The position numbers and the translations under genes are program-made. From NCBI GenBank assembly GCA_036734105.1, contig DAIMZH010000012.1, forward strand, positions 9,005 to 73,004: 64,000 bases of DNA, written 5' to 3'. Of this stretch, positions 1-8,770 are shown one piece after another (position 1 is the stretch's first letter; the number at the start of each line of letters is the position of its first letter). This stretch comes from Azoarcus_F sp036734105 (GTDB taxonomy: Bacteria; Pseudomonadota; Gammaproteobacteria; Burkholderiales; Rhodocyclaceae). Under the pieces are notes generated by a model. It did not search any database, was not told the origin of the DNA, and saw only the letters and a program-made list of their open reading frames with translations.

Positions 1-1
1 T

Positions 2-931
2 CTGCCGGGCAAGCCGGTAAGCAACAATGATCTGGTGCTCAGAGGCATAGACACCTCTGACGACTGGATTGTCGGACGTACCGGGATAAAGTCCCGCCAT
101 CTCGCCTTGCCGGGACAGATGACCAGCGACCTGGCGTTTGAAGCGAGTGTTGCGGCACTGGATGCTGCTGGCCTGCAGGCGGCTGATATCGACCTGATCG
201 TGGTTGCGACATCCACTCCCGATTTCATCTTTCCCAGCACCGCTACCCTGCTGCAAGCCAAGCTCGGCATTGCGAATGGCTGTGCAGCCTTCGATCTGCA
301 GGCAGTTTGCAGCGGTTTTGTGTACGCCATGTCGGTGGCTGAAAAGTTCATCCGTTCCGGTTCGCACAAGCGTGCGCTGGTGGTGGGCGCTGAGGTTTTC
401 TCCCGCATTCTCGACTGGTCTGATCGTGGCACTTGCGTGCTGTTTGGTGACGGTGCCGGAGCAGTTGTGCTTGAGGCGTCCGAGGCCCCAGGCATCATTG
501 CTTGCAGGCTGCATGCCGACGGTTCTCATCACCCCATTCTTTGCGTTCCAGGCAGTGTGGCTGCCGGGCAGATAACCGGTGATCCGTTTTTGCGAATGGA
601 TGGTCAGGCAGTCTTCAAATTCGCGGTCAAGGTGTTGGGAGATGTAGCTCGTGAAGTCCTCGACGATGCTGGGCTGGACGTAGCTGATCTTGACTGGCTC
701 ATTCCGCATCAGGCGAACATCCGCATTCTTCAAGCCACTGGCAAACGTCTCGGGGTGTCGGAGGAGCGTCTAGTCGCGACCGTGCAAATGCACGGAAACA
801 CTTCGGCTGCATCGGTGCCTCTGGCCTTGGACCATGCCGTGCGCGACGGGCGAGTTGTGCGTGGCCAACATGTTTTGCTTGAGGGTGTGGGCGGCGGCTT
901 CACCTGGGGCGCGGTGTTGTTGAAATACTGA
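2..931 (+). CDS. fabH: 3-oxoacyl-ACP synthase III (FabH), 5' end outside window
   Basis: Ketoacyl-ACP synthase III starts type II fatty acid synthesis by condensing acetyl-CoA with malonyl-ACP in the cytosol. The frame is open from base 2 and already reads LPGKPVSNNDLVLRGID, typical FabH sequence, so the true start lies upstream of the window; a GTG at 35 is internal. The catalytic triad is visible: Cys in AVCSGF, His in HQANIRI and Asn in HGNTSAASVP, plus the glycine-rich end GVGGGFTWGA. fabD follows after 21 bases, the first step of the fab cluster. Identification is secure; only the N-terminus is missing. Confidence 0.96.
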   Translation: MPGKPVSNNDLVLRGIDTSDDWIVGRTGIKSRHLALPGQMTSDLAFEASVAALDAAGLQAADIDLIVVATSTPDFIFPSTATLLQAKLGIANGCAAFDLQAVCSGFVYAMSVAEKFIRSGSHKRALVVGAEVFSRILDWSDRGTCVLFGDGAGAVVLEASEAPGIIACRLHADGSHHPILCVPGSVAAGQITGDPFLRMDGQAVFKFAVKVLGDVAREVLDDAGLDVADLDWLIPHQANIRILQATGKRLGVSEERLVATVQMHGNTSAASVPLALDHAVRDGRVVRGQHVLLEGVGGGFTWGAVLLKY

Positions 932-952
932 ACAGTTGATAAGAGGCTGATA

Positions 953-1888
953 ATGGGTTTTGCACTGGTATTTCCTGGACAAGGGTCGCAGTCGGTTGCC
1001 ATGATGAGTGCGTATGGCGACAATGCGGTGATACGGGCTACTTTTGACGAGGCTTCTGATGCGCTAGGTGAGGATCTCTGGGCAATGGCTGCCGAAGGGC
1101 CTGCCGAACGACTGTCGCTTACCGTGAATACCCAGCCTTTGATGCTCACCGCCGGGGTGGCGGTGTATCGTGCCTGGTGTGAAGCGGGTGGGGCGGAACC
1201 CTCCGTGGTGGCGGGCCATAGTCTGGGTGAATACTCCGCCCTGGTGGCATCGGGAGCTTTGCGCTTTGCGGACGCCGTGCCACTGGTGCGCTTTCGTGCC
1301 CAAGCCATGCAAGAGGCGGTTCCGGCCGGCGAAGGCGCCATGGCAGCCTTGCTCGGCCTCGAGGCCGATGTGGTGCGCGAGGTTTGCGTCGAGGCCGCGC
1401 AGGGTGAGGTGGTTGAGGCAGCCAACCTGAACGCGCCGGGTCAGATTGTCATTGCGGGGGCAAGCGCTGCAGTAGAACGCGCCATTGAGCTCGCAAAGCA
1501 GCGCGGCGCCAAGCGTGCCATGGCTTTGCCGGTGAGTGCGCCATTTCACTGTGCGCTGATGCGACCTGCAGCTGAGCGCTTGGCCGAGCGACTTTCGGCG
1601 GTCGAAATCTCGACGCCACGTTTTGCCGTTCTGAACAATGTTGATGTTGCTGTGTGTGATGATCCTGCTGGCATTCGTGATGCACTGGTGCGGCAAGCCT
1701 TTTCGCCGGTGCGCTGGATCGAAACGGTTGAAGCGCTGGCTGCGCGGGGCGTCAGTTCTGTGTATGAGTGCGGACCGGGAAAGGTTCTGGCCGGCATGAA
1801 CCGGCGTATTGCGAAGTGCCTGCCAGGAGGCGCGATCCATGATTCCACGAGTCTTGAACAAGCACTAGAAGCTGTAAGAGGATCTTGA
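953..1888 (+). CDS. fabD: Malonyl-CoA:ACP transacylase (FabD)
   Basis: Transfers the malonyl group from CoA to the phosphopantetheine of ACP, supplying the extender unit for FabH and FabF. The 311-residue length is normal. The nucleophile elbow GHSLGE is at about residues 88-93 with Ser90, and the catalytic His lies in VSAPFHCALM. The oxyanion segment FPGQGSQ is at the N-terminus. The start ATG at 953 is preceded by a purine-rich AAGAGG. It lies between fabH and fabG on the same strand and is almost certainly cotranscribed with them. Confidence 0.97.
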   Translation: MGFALVFPGQGSQSVAMMSAYGDNAVIRATFDEASDALGEDLWAMAAEGPAERLSLTVNTQPLMLTAGVAVYRAWCEAGGAEPSVVAGHSLGEYSALVASGALRFADAVPLVRFRAQAMQEAVPAGEGAMAALLGLEADVVREVCVEAAQGEVVEAANLNAPGQIVIAGASAAVERAIELAKQRGAKRAMALPVSAPFHCALMRPAAERLAERLSAVEISTPRFAVLNNVDVAVCDDPAGIRDALVRQAFSPVRWIETVEALAARGVSSVYECGPGKVLAGMNRRIAKCLPGGAIHDSTSLEQALEAVRGS

Positions 1889-1890
1889 AG

Positions 1891-2634
1891 ATGAGTCTTG
1901 AAGGTAAGTTGGCCCTGGTCACCGGGGCGTCAAGGGGCATAGGCCATGCCATCGCAGTGGAGCTCGGCAAGGCGGGCGCTTGTGTTGTGGGCACCGCTAC
2001 TTCAGAAGCCGGTGCGTCTGCCATCAGTGCTGCGCTGGCCGAGGCGGGCGTCAAGGGGGGCGGGCGTGTGCTCAACGTCACCGAGGCGAGCTCGTGCGAG
2101 GCGCTGGTCAGTGCCATCGAGAAAGAGTTTGGTGCGGTGGGCGTGCTGGTCAACAATGCCGGCATCACCCGCGACAATCTGGCCATGCGCATGAAGGATG
2201 ACGAGTGGGAAGATGTCATTCAGACCAACCTGAAAGCCGTTTTTCGCATGTCCAAACTGGTCATGCGCGGTATGATGAAGGCGCGTGATGGCAGAATCAT
2301 CAACATCACTTCGGTGGTGGGAAGCGCAGGTAATCCGGGGCAAGCCAATTATGCGGCTGCCAAGGCGGGTGTGGCCGGTATGTCTCGGGCTCTGGCCCGC
2401 GAACTTGGTAGCCGTAACATTACGGTCAATTGCGTGGCGCCTGGCTTCATCGAAACAGACATGACGCGCGCGCTACCTGAAGCAGCGCGTGAGGCGTTGG
2501 TGGGTCAGATCGCCGCTGGTCGGCTTGGTCAGCCCAAGGAGGTGGCGGCTGCAGTGGCGTTTTTGGCGTCGCCGGCAGCCGCTTACATCACTGGTACGAC
2601 CTTGCACGTTAACGGCGGGATGTACATGAGCTGA
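1891..2634 (+). CDS. fabG: 3-oxoacyl-ACP reductase (FabG)
   Basis: NADPH-dependent reduction of 3-ketoacyl-ACP, the first reductive step of each elongation cycle. It is a classical short-chain dehydrogenase: TGASRGIG cofactor loop near residues 13-20, NNAG, the catalytic Ser in ITSVVGS and the YAAAK active site. I chose ATG 1891 (247 residues, MSLEGKLALVTG); a TTG six bases upstream overlaps the end of fabD and is less likely. The gap to fabD is 2 bases and an AGAGGA ribosome site sits in the end of fabD, so translation is probably coupled. Confidence 0.97.
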   Translation: MSLEGKLALVTGASRGIGHAIAVELGKAGACVVGTATSEAGASAISAALAEAGVKGGGRVLNVTEASSCEALVSAIEKEFGAVGVLVNNAGITRDNLAMRMKDDEWEDVIQTNLKAVFRMSKLVMRGMMKARDGRIINITSVVGSAGNPGQANYAAAKAGVAGMSRALARELGSRNITVNCVAPGFIETDMTRALPEAAREALVGQIAAGRLGQPKEVAAAVAFLASPAAAYITGTTLHVNGGMYMS

Positions 2635-2674
2635 GTCGTGACGCTAAGGACATAGCGGACGGCTTGGTTTTTGG

Positions 2675-2680
2675 TAGAAT
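2675..2680 (+). promoter_or_regulatory. Candidate -10 element ahead of acpP
   Basis: TAGAAT lies in the 94-base gap between fabG and acpP, about 48 bases before the acpP start, with a T-rich stretch just upstream. No good -35 hexamer is found at 16-18 bases. acpP commonly has its own strong promoter in addition to fab readthrough; this is the best candidate I can see, but it is weak. Confidence 0.3.
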
Positions 2681-2728
2681 ACGCAGGTTTTTATCAATCT
2701 CTATACATTTCAGGGAAGGAGTCTCTCA

Positions 2729-2968
2729 ATGGAGAACATCGAACAGCGCGTCAGGAAGATTGTTGCTGAGCAGCTTGGCGTGAACGAATCGGAGATCAAG
2801 AACGAGTCTTCGTTCGTCGATGACCTCGGTGCCGACTCGCTTGACACAGTCGAACTCGTCATGGCACTCGAAGAAGAGTTCGAGTGCGAAATCCCCGACG
2901 AGGAAGCCGAAAAAATCACTACCGTTCAGCAGGCGATTGACTACGTCAATGCCAATCTGAAGAAGTAA
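2729..2968 (+). CDS. acpP: Acyl carrier protein
   Basis: Small acidic four-helix carrier that holds growing acyl chains on a 4'-phosphopantetheine arm. The 79-residue protein has the attachment motif GADSLDTVEL with Ser37, and the acidic helix EEEFECEIPDEEAEK that docks partner enzymes. A strong GGAAGGAG ribosome site precedes ATG 2729. The acpS gene for the enzyme that adds the prosthetic group lies at 15.7 kb in this window. Length and motif are canonical. Confidence 0.98.
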   Translation: MENIEQRVRKIVAEQLGVNESEIKNESSFVDDLGADSLDTVELVMALEEEFECEIPDEEAEKITTVQQAIDYVNANLKK

Positions 2969-3017
2969 TCACTGCATAAAGGGCAGGCTTGTCTTGCCCC
3001 AACACCCGGAGCGAACA

Positions 3018-4256
3018 TTGACCCGTCGCAGAGTCGTCATTACCGGTCTGGGGATCATATCCCCGGTTGGTAACACCATTCCGGAGGCCTGGGAAAATCT
3101 CGTCAATGGCCGCTCCGGTATCGCTGAAATCACGCGTTTCGACGCCTCAACCTTTCCGGTGCGTATCGCCGGTGAGGTGAAGGGCTTCGAGGTGGGAGAA
3201 TACCTCTCACCCAAGGATGCGCGCCGCATGGACACCTTCATACACTACGGTATGGCCGCAGGCATTCAGGCTTTTCGGGACTCCGGTCTTGAAGTCAGCG
3301 ACAGCAATGCCGAAAGAATAGGCGTGAACATCGGGTCGGGCATTGGCGGTTTGCCGATGATCGAGTCGACGCACGATGACTTTCTCCGCGCCGGTCCGCG
3401 CAAGGTATCGCCCTTCTTCATTCCGGGCACCATCATCAACATGATCTCGGGAAACCTGTCGATCATGTTTGGTCTCAAGGGCCCAAACCTCGCGGTAGTG
3501 ACCGCCTGCACAACCGGGCTTCACGCCATTGGCATGAGTGCGCGCACCATTGAGTACGGTGACGCAGACGTGATGATCTGCGGTGGCGCAGAATCGTCGG
3601 TAACGCCTCTGGCAGTGGGCGGGTTTGGTTCTGCAAAGGCACTGTCTACCCGTAACGAAGACCCCACCACGGCGAGTCGACCGTGGGACAAGGACAGGGA
3701 TGGTTTTGTGCTGGGTGAAGGTGCTGGCGTGCTGGTGCTCGAAGAGTATGAGCACGCAGTCAAGCGGGGTGCGCGCATTTATGCTGAACTGAGCGGCTTT
3801 GGCATGAGCGGAGACGCCTTCCACATGACTGCGCCGGATACCGACGGGCCGCGCCGAAGCATGGCCAATGCGATGAAAAACGCTGGCGTCAATCCCGATC
3901 AGGTTCAATACCTGAATGCACACGGAACCTCGACACCCTTGGGCGACAAGAACGAGACCGATGCGGTCAAGTTGGCCTTTGGGGTCGATGTGGCCAAAAA
4001 GCTGGTGGTCAACTCCACCAAGTCCATGACGGGTCACCTGTTGGGTGGCGCGGGTGGCGTCGAGTCAGTGTTTTCGGTGCTGGCGATCTACAATCAGGTG
4101 TCGCCCCCGACCATCAACATCTTTGAGCAGGATCCGGAATGTGATCTTGATTACTGCGCCAACGCAGCACGCGAGATGAAGATAGAGGTGGCCCTGAAGA
4201 ACAACTTCGGCTTTGGTGGCACCAACGGCACATTGGCGTTCCGCCGCCTGCAATAA
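3018..4256 (+). CDS. fabF: 3-oxoacyl-ACP synthase II (FabF)
   Basis: Elongating condensing enzyme of fatty acid synthesis. The Cys-His-His triad is visible: Cys164 in VTACTTG, His in AHGTSTPLGD and His in KSMTGHLLGGAGG, with the C-terminal loop NNFGFGGTNG. I favour the TTG at 3018 (412 residues, MTRRRVVITGLG), which matches the family N-terminus and has GGAG 7 bases upstream; a TTG at 2994 would add eight residues unlike other FabFs. It follows acpP after 49 bases. Confidence 0.95.
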   Translation: MTRRRVVITGLGIISPVGNTIPEAWENLVNGRSGIAEITRFDASTFPVRIAGEVKGFEVGEYLSPKDARRMDTFIHYGMAAGIQAFRDSGLEVSDSNAERIGVNIGSGIGGLPMIESTHDDFLRAGPRKVSPFFIPGTIINMISGNLSIMFGLKGPNLAVVTACTTGLHAIGMSARTIEYGDADVMICGGAESSVTPLAVGGFGSAKALSTRNEDPTTASRPWDKDRDGFVLGEGAGVLVLEEYEHAVKRGARIYAELSGFGMSGDAFHMTAPDTDGPRRSMANAMKNAGVNPDQVQYLNAHGTSTPLGDKNETDAVKLAFGVDVAKKLVVNSTKSMTGHLLGGAGGVESVFSVLAIYNQVSPPTINIFEQDPECDLDYCANAAREMKIEVALKNNFGFGGTNGTLAFRRLQ

Positions 4257-4274
4257 GTCCTGTTTCAAGCTGTC

Positions 4275-4685
4275 GTGTCTTCTGCTCTCAAGCTCAAGCC
4301 GACAGCATCGAGACGGGTCATGTTAGCCATCGTCGCAGTCCATCTGGCTGCGGCGATGGCTTTTTGGCTTCTTGGCCTGGGGATGGCCTATGTAGCGTTG
4401 GTGGCTATGTTGCTGCTGATGTGTCTCGCCAGTCTGCGCGCGCGGTCGAAACTTGACGAGGAGTGGTGGTTTCGTCCGGATGGTTCGGTTGTGCGAATAA
4501 AGTGCGGCACCGAGCAGTTGTTGAGGGTCAGGGCCAGCAGCACTGTCTTCGAATGGGGCGTGTGGCTGCACTGGCTGGAGATTGCTCCGCCCATGGGCTC
4601 CGGTGCCCACTTATGGTTGCCTGATCAGTTTGCCAAGGATGATTGGCGCAGGCTTAAGATATGGCTACGCCACTACTCGCAATAG
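4275..4685 (+). CDS. Small membrane protein, YgfX-like
   Basis: A 136-residue protein with two hydrophobic segments near residues 16-55 (VMLAIVAVHLAAAMAFWLLG and the following AYVALVAMLLLMCLAS), then a soluble tail with WWFRPDGSVVRIKCG and a tryptophan-rich end. This layout of a two-helix hairpin plus a small beta domain resembles the YgfX/CptA family, but the partner SdhE gene is not next to it. The start is GTG 4275, 18 bases after fabF. The family assignment rests on layout and position and is tentative. Confidence 0.55.
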   Translation: MSSALKLKPTASRRVMLAIVAVHLAAAMAFWLLGLGMAYVALVAMLLLMCLASLRARSKLDEEWWFRPDGSVVRIKCGTEQLLRVRASSTVFEWGVWLHWLEIAPPMGSGAHLWLPDQFAKDDWRRLKIWLRHYSQ

Positions 4686-4806
4686 CGATTTGGCGAGTCC
4701 ACTGACATGGCGAACATCGCATGGACGCGAAGCCCCCCCTCGATTTGCTGAAAGCTTTTGAACCGTGGCTGTTTACATCCGATTGAACGCCTGGCCAGAC
4801 GACTGC

Positions 4807-6420
4807 CTAGTCCGCTGCTTGGTGGCTCCGGGGCTTGTAGTGGTTTGCCGGTGTCAGTATCGTTGGCTTTGCCCGGGGAAGATGCTCGGGATAGTCTCTC
4901 GATGAGTGCAGCCCGCGGCTTTCTTTGCGGCGTAGCGCGCAGCGTACAATGAGATCGGCAGTTACAACAAGATTGCGCAGTTCGATAAGATCATTGCTGA
5001 CCCTGAAGCGAGAATAAAACTCGTGAATTTCGCGTGTGAGCAGCCGGATGCGGTGCTGAGCACGCTTGAGTCGTTTGTTGGTCCTGACGATTCCCACGTA
5101 GTCCCACATGCAGCGTCGCAACTCTGCCCAGTTGTGGGTAATCACGACCTCCTCGTCAGCGTCTGTGACCTTGCTTTCGTCCCATTCGGGTAGCTCGGGG
5201 AACTGTACCGGTGTTTGTGCGAGGATGTCGTTGGCAGCGGATTCGCCAAAGACCAGACATTCCAGCAGCGAGTTGCTGGCAAGGCGGTTGGCGCCGTGAA
5301 GACCGGTGTAGGCGGCTTCGCCCACACAGTACAGGCCAGGCAGGTCGGTGCGGGCAGCCAGGTCGGTGACGACGCCGCCGCAGGTGTAGTGAGCGGCTGG
5401 GACTACTGGGATGGCTTGGCGAGTGATGTCTATGCCCAACTCGAGGCAGCGTGCATGAATATTTGGGAAGTGCCCCCGCAGCCAGTCTGCTGGCTTGTGG
5501 CTGATGTCCAGATAAACACAGTCCAGCCCGCGTTTTTTCATCTCGAAGTCGATGGCACGGGCGACGATGTCGCGCGGGGCAAGCTCGGCACGTTCGTCGT
5601 GCTCTGGCATGAAGCGTGTTCCGTCTGGCAGGCGGAGCAAGCCACCTTCGCCTCTGATTGCCTCGGAAATCAGAAAGGATTTGGCTTGGGGGTGATAAAG
5701 GCAGGTGGGATGAAACTGGATGAACTCCATGTTGGCAACACGGCAGCCCGCGCGCCAGGCCATCGCAATCCCATCGCCAGTGACCACGTCAGGATTCGTG
5801 GTGTAGAGATAGGCCTTGCCTGCTCCGCCGGTGGCGATCACGGTTGATGGTGCCGACAGCGTCAGGACGCGGCCATTGCTGATGTCGAGGACATAACAGC
5901 CTATGCAGCCAAGCTCCGGTTGTCCGATGCGGTCGCCGCGGATCAGATCGACCGCAATGTGATTGGACAGCACGGTGATGTTGGGATGCGCGGAAACCCG
6001 GTCTGTGAGGGTTGACTGGACTGCCGCTCCTGTCGCGTCGGCCGCATGGATGATGCGTCTATGCGAGTGACCACCCTCTCGCGTCAAGTGATAGCCAAGC
6101 GCGTTTTGCTCTTCACGGGTGAAAGGCACGCCTTGTTCAATCAGCCACTCGATGGCTCGCCGCCCGTTTTCAACGACAAACCGGGTGGCGTCCGGCGCGC
6201 ACAAGCCGTCGCCTGCCGTGTGCGTGTCGGCAATGTGTGCTTCCAGACTGTCTGTTGCGTCGAGCACCGCAGCGATGCCGCCCTGGGCCCACGCGCTGGC
6301 GCTGTCTGCTAGCGATCGCTTGGTGACAATGGCGACACTGCGGTGGTCAGCGAGGCGTAGAGCCAGTGATTGACCGGCAGCGCCGCTGCCTAGAATGATC
6401 ACATCAAATTTGATATTCAC
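4807..6420 (-). CDS. nadB: L-aspartate oxidase (NadB)
   Basis: FAD enzyme oxidising L-aspartate to iminoaspartate, the first step of NAD synthesis. Seen: N-terminal dinucleotide fold VIILGSGAAGQSLAL, the substrate-site stretch REGGHSHRRI, HTAGDGLC, and the C-terminal FAD-contact SNSLLECLVFGESAA, followed by the helical fumarate-reductase C-terminal domain. Starting from GTG at 6420 the protein is 537 residues, close to the usual 540; an upstream GTG at 6483 would add 21 residues outside the family pattern. It is divergent from rpoE and convergent with the YgfX-like gene. nadA and nadC are not in the window. Confidence 0.95.
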   Translation of the reverse strand: MNIKFDVIILGSGAAGQSLALRLADHRSVAIVTKRSLADSASAWAQGGIAAVLDATDSLEAHIADTHTAGDGLCAPDATRFVVENGRRAIEWLIEQGVPFTREEQNALGYHLTREGGHSHRRIIHAADATGAAVQSTLTDRVSAHPNITVLSNHIAVDLIRGDRIGQPELGCIGCYVLDISNGRVLTLSAPSTVIATGGAGKAYLYTTNPDVVTGDGIAMAWRAGCRVANMEFIQFHPTCLYHPQAKSFLISEAIRGEGGLLRLPDGTRFMPEHDERAELAPRDIVARAIDFEMKKRGLDCVYLDISHKPADWLRGHFPNIHARCLELGIDITRQAIPVVPAAHYTCGGVVTDLAARTDLPGLYCVGEAAYTGLHGANRLASNSLLECLVFGESAANDILAQTPVQFPELPEWDESKVTDADEEVVITHNWAELRRCMWDYVGIVRTNKRLKRAQHRIRLLTREIHEFYSRFRVSNDLIELRNLVVTADLIVRCALRRKESRGLHSSRDYPEHLPRAKPTILTPANHYKPRSHQAAD

Positions 6421-6507
6421 GAACGCAAGCTTGAGTCGACGAAAGGTCGAGAGAATATCACGGAGCAATTGCCTGTCGGGCACCGACTGTTTGCAAACAA
6501 ATTTTCA

Positions 6508-6534
6508 GAACCTTTTGATGCGCTGAAAGTCCAT
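6508..6534 (+). promoter_or_regulatory. Possible sigma-E type promoter of rpoE
   Basis: GAACCT (6508-6513) and TCCAT (6530-6534) are separated by 16 bases and resemble the extracytoplasmic-stress pattern GAACTT-N16-TCTGA, with one mismatch in the -35 and two in the -10. rpoE genes are often autoregulated by such a promoter. The match is imperfect, so this is a suggestion only. Confidence 0.35.
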
Positions 6535-6562
6535 GTTCGTGTGCAGGTTGCTTGATCTTGTT

Positions 6563-6591
6563 TTGCGGGGCTCACGCGGCATCGCTATACT
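6563..6591 (+). promoter_or_regulatory. Sigma-70-like promoter of rpoE
   Basis: TTGCGG (6563-6568) and TATACT (6586-6591) are spaced by exactly 17 bases, about 40 bases before the rpoE start codon. The -10 matches five of six consensus positions, the -35 only in TTG plus neighbouring context. This would give a basal supply of the rpoE operon transcript. Confidence 0.5.
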
Positions 6592-6631
6592 CTCGGAGTT
6601 TCACCCTTAATCCCGGAGCATCGAGCCGATC

Positions 6632-7231
6632 ATGAGTGATCGCGAAACCGACCAACTGCTTGTCGAGCGCATACAGCGTGGCGACAAAGAAGCCTTTGGG
6701 CTGTTGGTCAGCAAATACCAACGCAAGCTGCACCGGCTTTTGTCCCGGCTTATCCGAGACCCGGCCGAAGTTGAGGATGTCGCGCAAGAAACATTCATCA
6801 AGGCTTACCGAGCCTTGGGTTCGTTTCGTGGCGACAGTGCTTTCTATACATGGCTGTATCGAATCGGGGTCAACACTGCCAAGAACTACCTCGTATCCAC
6901 TGGGCGGCGTGCGCCGACAAGCACGGATTTTGATTCTTCCGAGGCTGAAACCTTTGAGGATGCAGAGCAACTTAGAGACAACAACACGCCTGAGCGATTG
7001 TTGATGACTCGGGAAATTGGTCAGACAGTGGAGACCGCGATGGCTGCGTTGCCGGAGGAACTTCGTACCGCGATCATGCTCCGAGAGATCGAGGGCATGA
7101 GTTATGAAGAGATTGCCAATATTATGGATTGCCCGATAGGAACGGTGCGCTCTCGAATCTTCAGGGCTCGCGAAGCCATATCCGAAAAATTGCGGCCGTT
7201 GCTTGATACGGCACCTGACAAACGTTGGTAG
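6632..7231 (+). CDS. rpoE: RNA polymerase sigma factor RpoE/AlgU
   Basis: Extracytoplasmic-function sigma factor for envelope stress. The 199-residue protein has region 2 (DVAQETFIKAYRALGSFRGDSAFYTWLYRIGVN, cited from about residue 50, in two parts) and region 4 with the helix-turn-helix MSYEEIANIMDCPIGTVRSR near residues 150-170. The identity is supported by the following rseA-rseB-rseC genes, which encode the cognate anti-sigma system. Start ATG 6632 gives MSDRETDQLL, the usual N-terminus; GGAG lies 13 bases upstream. Held inactive at the inner membrane by RseA until envelope stress triggers its release (family knowledge). Confidence 0.95.
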   Translation: MSDRETDQLLVERIQRGDKEAFGLLVSKYQRKLHRLLSRLIRDPAEVEDVAQETFIKAYRALGSFRGDSAFYTWLYRIGVNTAKNYLVSTGRRAPTSTDFDSSEAETFEDAEQLRDNNTPERLLMTREIGQTVETAMAALPEELRTAIMLREIEGMSYEEIANIMDCPIGTVRSRIFRAREAISEKLRPLLDTAPDKRW

Positions 7232-7239
7232 GTAAACAC

Positions 7240-7758
7240 ATGAAAGACGATGTTTCGAGTCTGCTTGATGGTGATCTTGACGAGTCGGCTGCGCAGCGGG
7301 CAGTTGACGCGATCCGGCGTGACGATTCAGCCAGAAAGCAATGGGAGGTTTATTGCCTGATCGGCGACAGCTTGCGCGGCGACTTGCAGTCAAGACCGGG
7401 TTTTGCTGATGACGTGATGGCGCGGATTCATTCCGAACCCACGGTGCTCGCTCCCCGGCGCGAAGCCGAAAACCCGGCACGCAAGTCTGCTAACAGTCCC
7501 CGCCGCTTGTTCGCCCTGGCTGCTTCGGTTGTGGCTTTTGGTGTGGTCGGTTGGAGCGTGGCCAGCCTGATTGGTGGGTCTGGCGTTGAGCCGATGATCA
7601 TCGCTGATGAGCCAAACGGCGCGATTCTGGCGGTCGATAGTACCGAGCAGAATCGAAACTATGTATTCGTACATCAGGCAATGAACGGAGGGGGTACGGT
7701 TCCGAGTGCCATACACTTTGTTCGTACGGTGGCAACTGATGGCGGGGCAAATCGCTGA
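7240..7758 (+). CDS. rseA: Anti-sigma-E factor RseA (MucA)
   Basis: Membrane-spanning anti-sigma factor. The N-terminal cytosolic part (MKDDVSSLLDGDLDESAA, then WEVYCLIGDSLRG) is the sigma-binding domain; a single membrane helix (LFALAASVVAFGVVGWSVASL) lies near residues 88-110, followed by a periplasmic tail of about 60 residues. I start at ATG 7240 (172 residues) because GGTAGG precedes it; a TTG at 7225 lies inside rpoE. It sits 8 bases after rpoE and overlaps rseB by one base. Similarity is in layout and N-terminal motif. Confidence 0.88.
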   Translation: MKDDVSSLLDGDLDESAAQRAVDAIRRDDSARKQWEVYCLIGDSLRGDLQSRPGFADDVMARIHSEPTVLAPRREAENPARKSANSPRRLFALAASVVAFGVVGWSVASLIGGSGVEPMIIADEPNGAILAVDSTEQNRNYVFVHQAMNGGGTVPSAIHFVRTVATDGGANR

Positions 7759-8723
7759 TGCGCGCTCTCGTTTCACTTTTTGCAGTCTGCCTGCTGGCGG
7801 GTTTCTCCGGTGCCGGGTGGTCGCAGACAACCGACGAGGCGCTCAAGCTGCTTGGCAAGATTGCCAACGCCGGGCAACGCCTCAACTACAGCGGTGTCTT
7901 CGTGTATCAGTCTGGTGCCGGGTTCGAGACATCGCGTATCACGCATGTGGTGGATGCCAGTGGGGAGCGGGAACGACTTGAGGTGCTCGATGGTAGCCCG
8001 CGTGAAGTGGTTCGACGTAATCGTGAAGTCAGATGCGTTTTGCCGGACATCAAGACCGTAATCATTGATCGTTCAGGCCGCCAGCGGTCCTTTCCTTCAC
8101 GACTGGGTGACTCCCACCGCTTGTTGGCTGAACACTACGAGGTTGTGTTGGCGGGTAACGAGCGTGTGGCCGGCATGGACACCCAGAGACTTTTTCTGGT
8201 GCCAAAGGATAATCTTCGCTACCGACACGAATTCTGGGTTGAAGTCGCTACCGGGTTGCTACTCAAATCCCGCATGCTGGACGAGTCCGGGTCGGTGGTC
8301 GAACAATTTGCTTTCACCGATGTGGTGATTGGCGATGCGGTTGACCAGTCGCTACTGAGGCCTCGCATTGAAACCGATGGCTGGCGTATCATCGACGCGG
8401 ACGGGCATTCGGTGCCTCATGCTGAGTCGGGCTGGACGCTGTCGCAAGAGATGCCAGGTTTTGAGCTCAGGTCAGTGTCCAGTCGACCGCTTGGAAAAAA
8501 CAACCAACCCATCCTTCACCTGATGTTCAGTGACGGCTTGTCAGCCATGTCGGTGTTCATCGAACCGGGCGAACTTGTATTGGACGGTGGTCTTGGGCCG
8601 ATTGCGTCTGGACCGATCAATATCTACCGTCGATTGGTTGGTGATCAGTTGATTACCGTGCTGGGTGAAGTGCCCGTTGTTGCATTGCAGCGACTTGGTG
8701 ATGCGCTCCAGCCAACACATTGA
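7758..8723 (+). CDS. rseB: Periplasmic sigma-E regulator RseB (MucB)
   Basis: Periplasmic protein that protects RseA from DegS-type proteolysis and senses envelope lipids. The 321-residue protein begins with a signal peptide (MRALVSLFAVCLLAGFSGAGWS, cleavage near residue 22) followed by the MucB/RseB N-terminal fold: LNYSGVFVYQ, RITHVVDASGERERLEVLDG, and the C-terminal domain with SDGLSAMSVFIEP. Start ATG 7758 overlaps the rseA stop by one base, so the two are translationally coupled. Confidence 0.93.
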   Translation: MRALVSLFAVCLLAGFSGAGWSQTTDEALKLLGKIANAGQRLNYSGVFVYQSGAGFETSRITHVVDASGERERLEVLDGSPREVVRRNREVRCVLPDIKTVIIDRSGRQRSFPSRLGDSHRLLAEHYEVVLAGNERVAGMDTQRLFLVPKDNLRYRHEFWVEVATGLLLKSRMLDESGSVVEQFAFTDVVIGDAVDQSLLRPRIETDGWRIIDADGHSVPHAESGWTLSQEMPGFELRSVSSRPLGKNNQPILHLMFSDGLSAMSVFIEPGELVLDGGLGPIASGPINIYRRLVGDQLITVLGEVPVVALQRLGDALQPTH

Positions 8724-8770
8724 CATGGTGTCTCCGGCTATTGACAATGTCTGGCCTTGGACTGTCAGAC

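Noticed and set aside
4721..4786. 21-codon ORF (MDAKPPLDLLKAF...) between the YgfX-like gene and nadB
   Set aside because: Too short, no ribosome site, no link to neighbours; likely chance.
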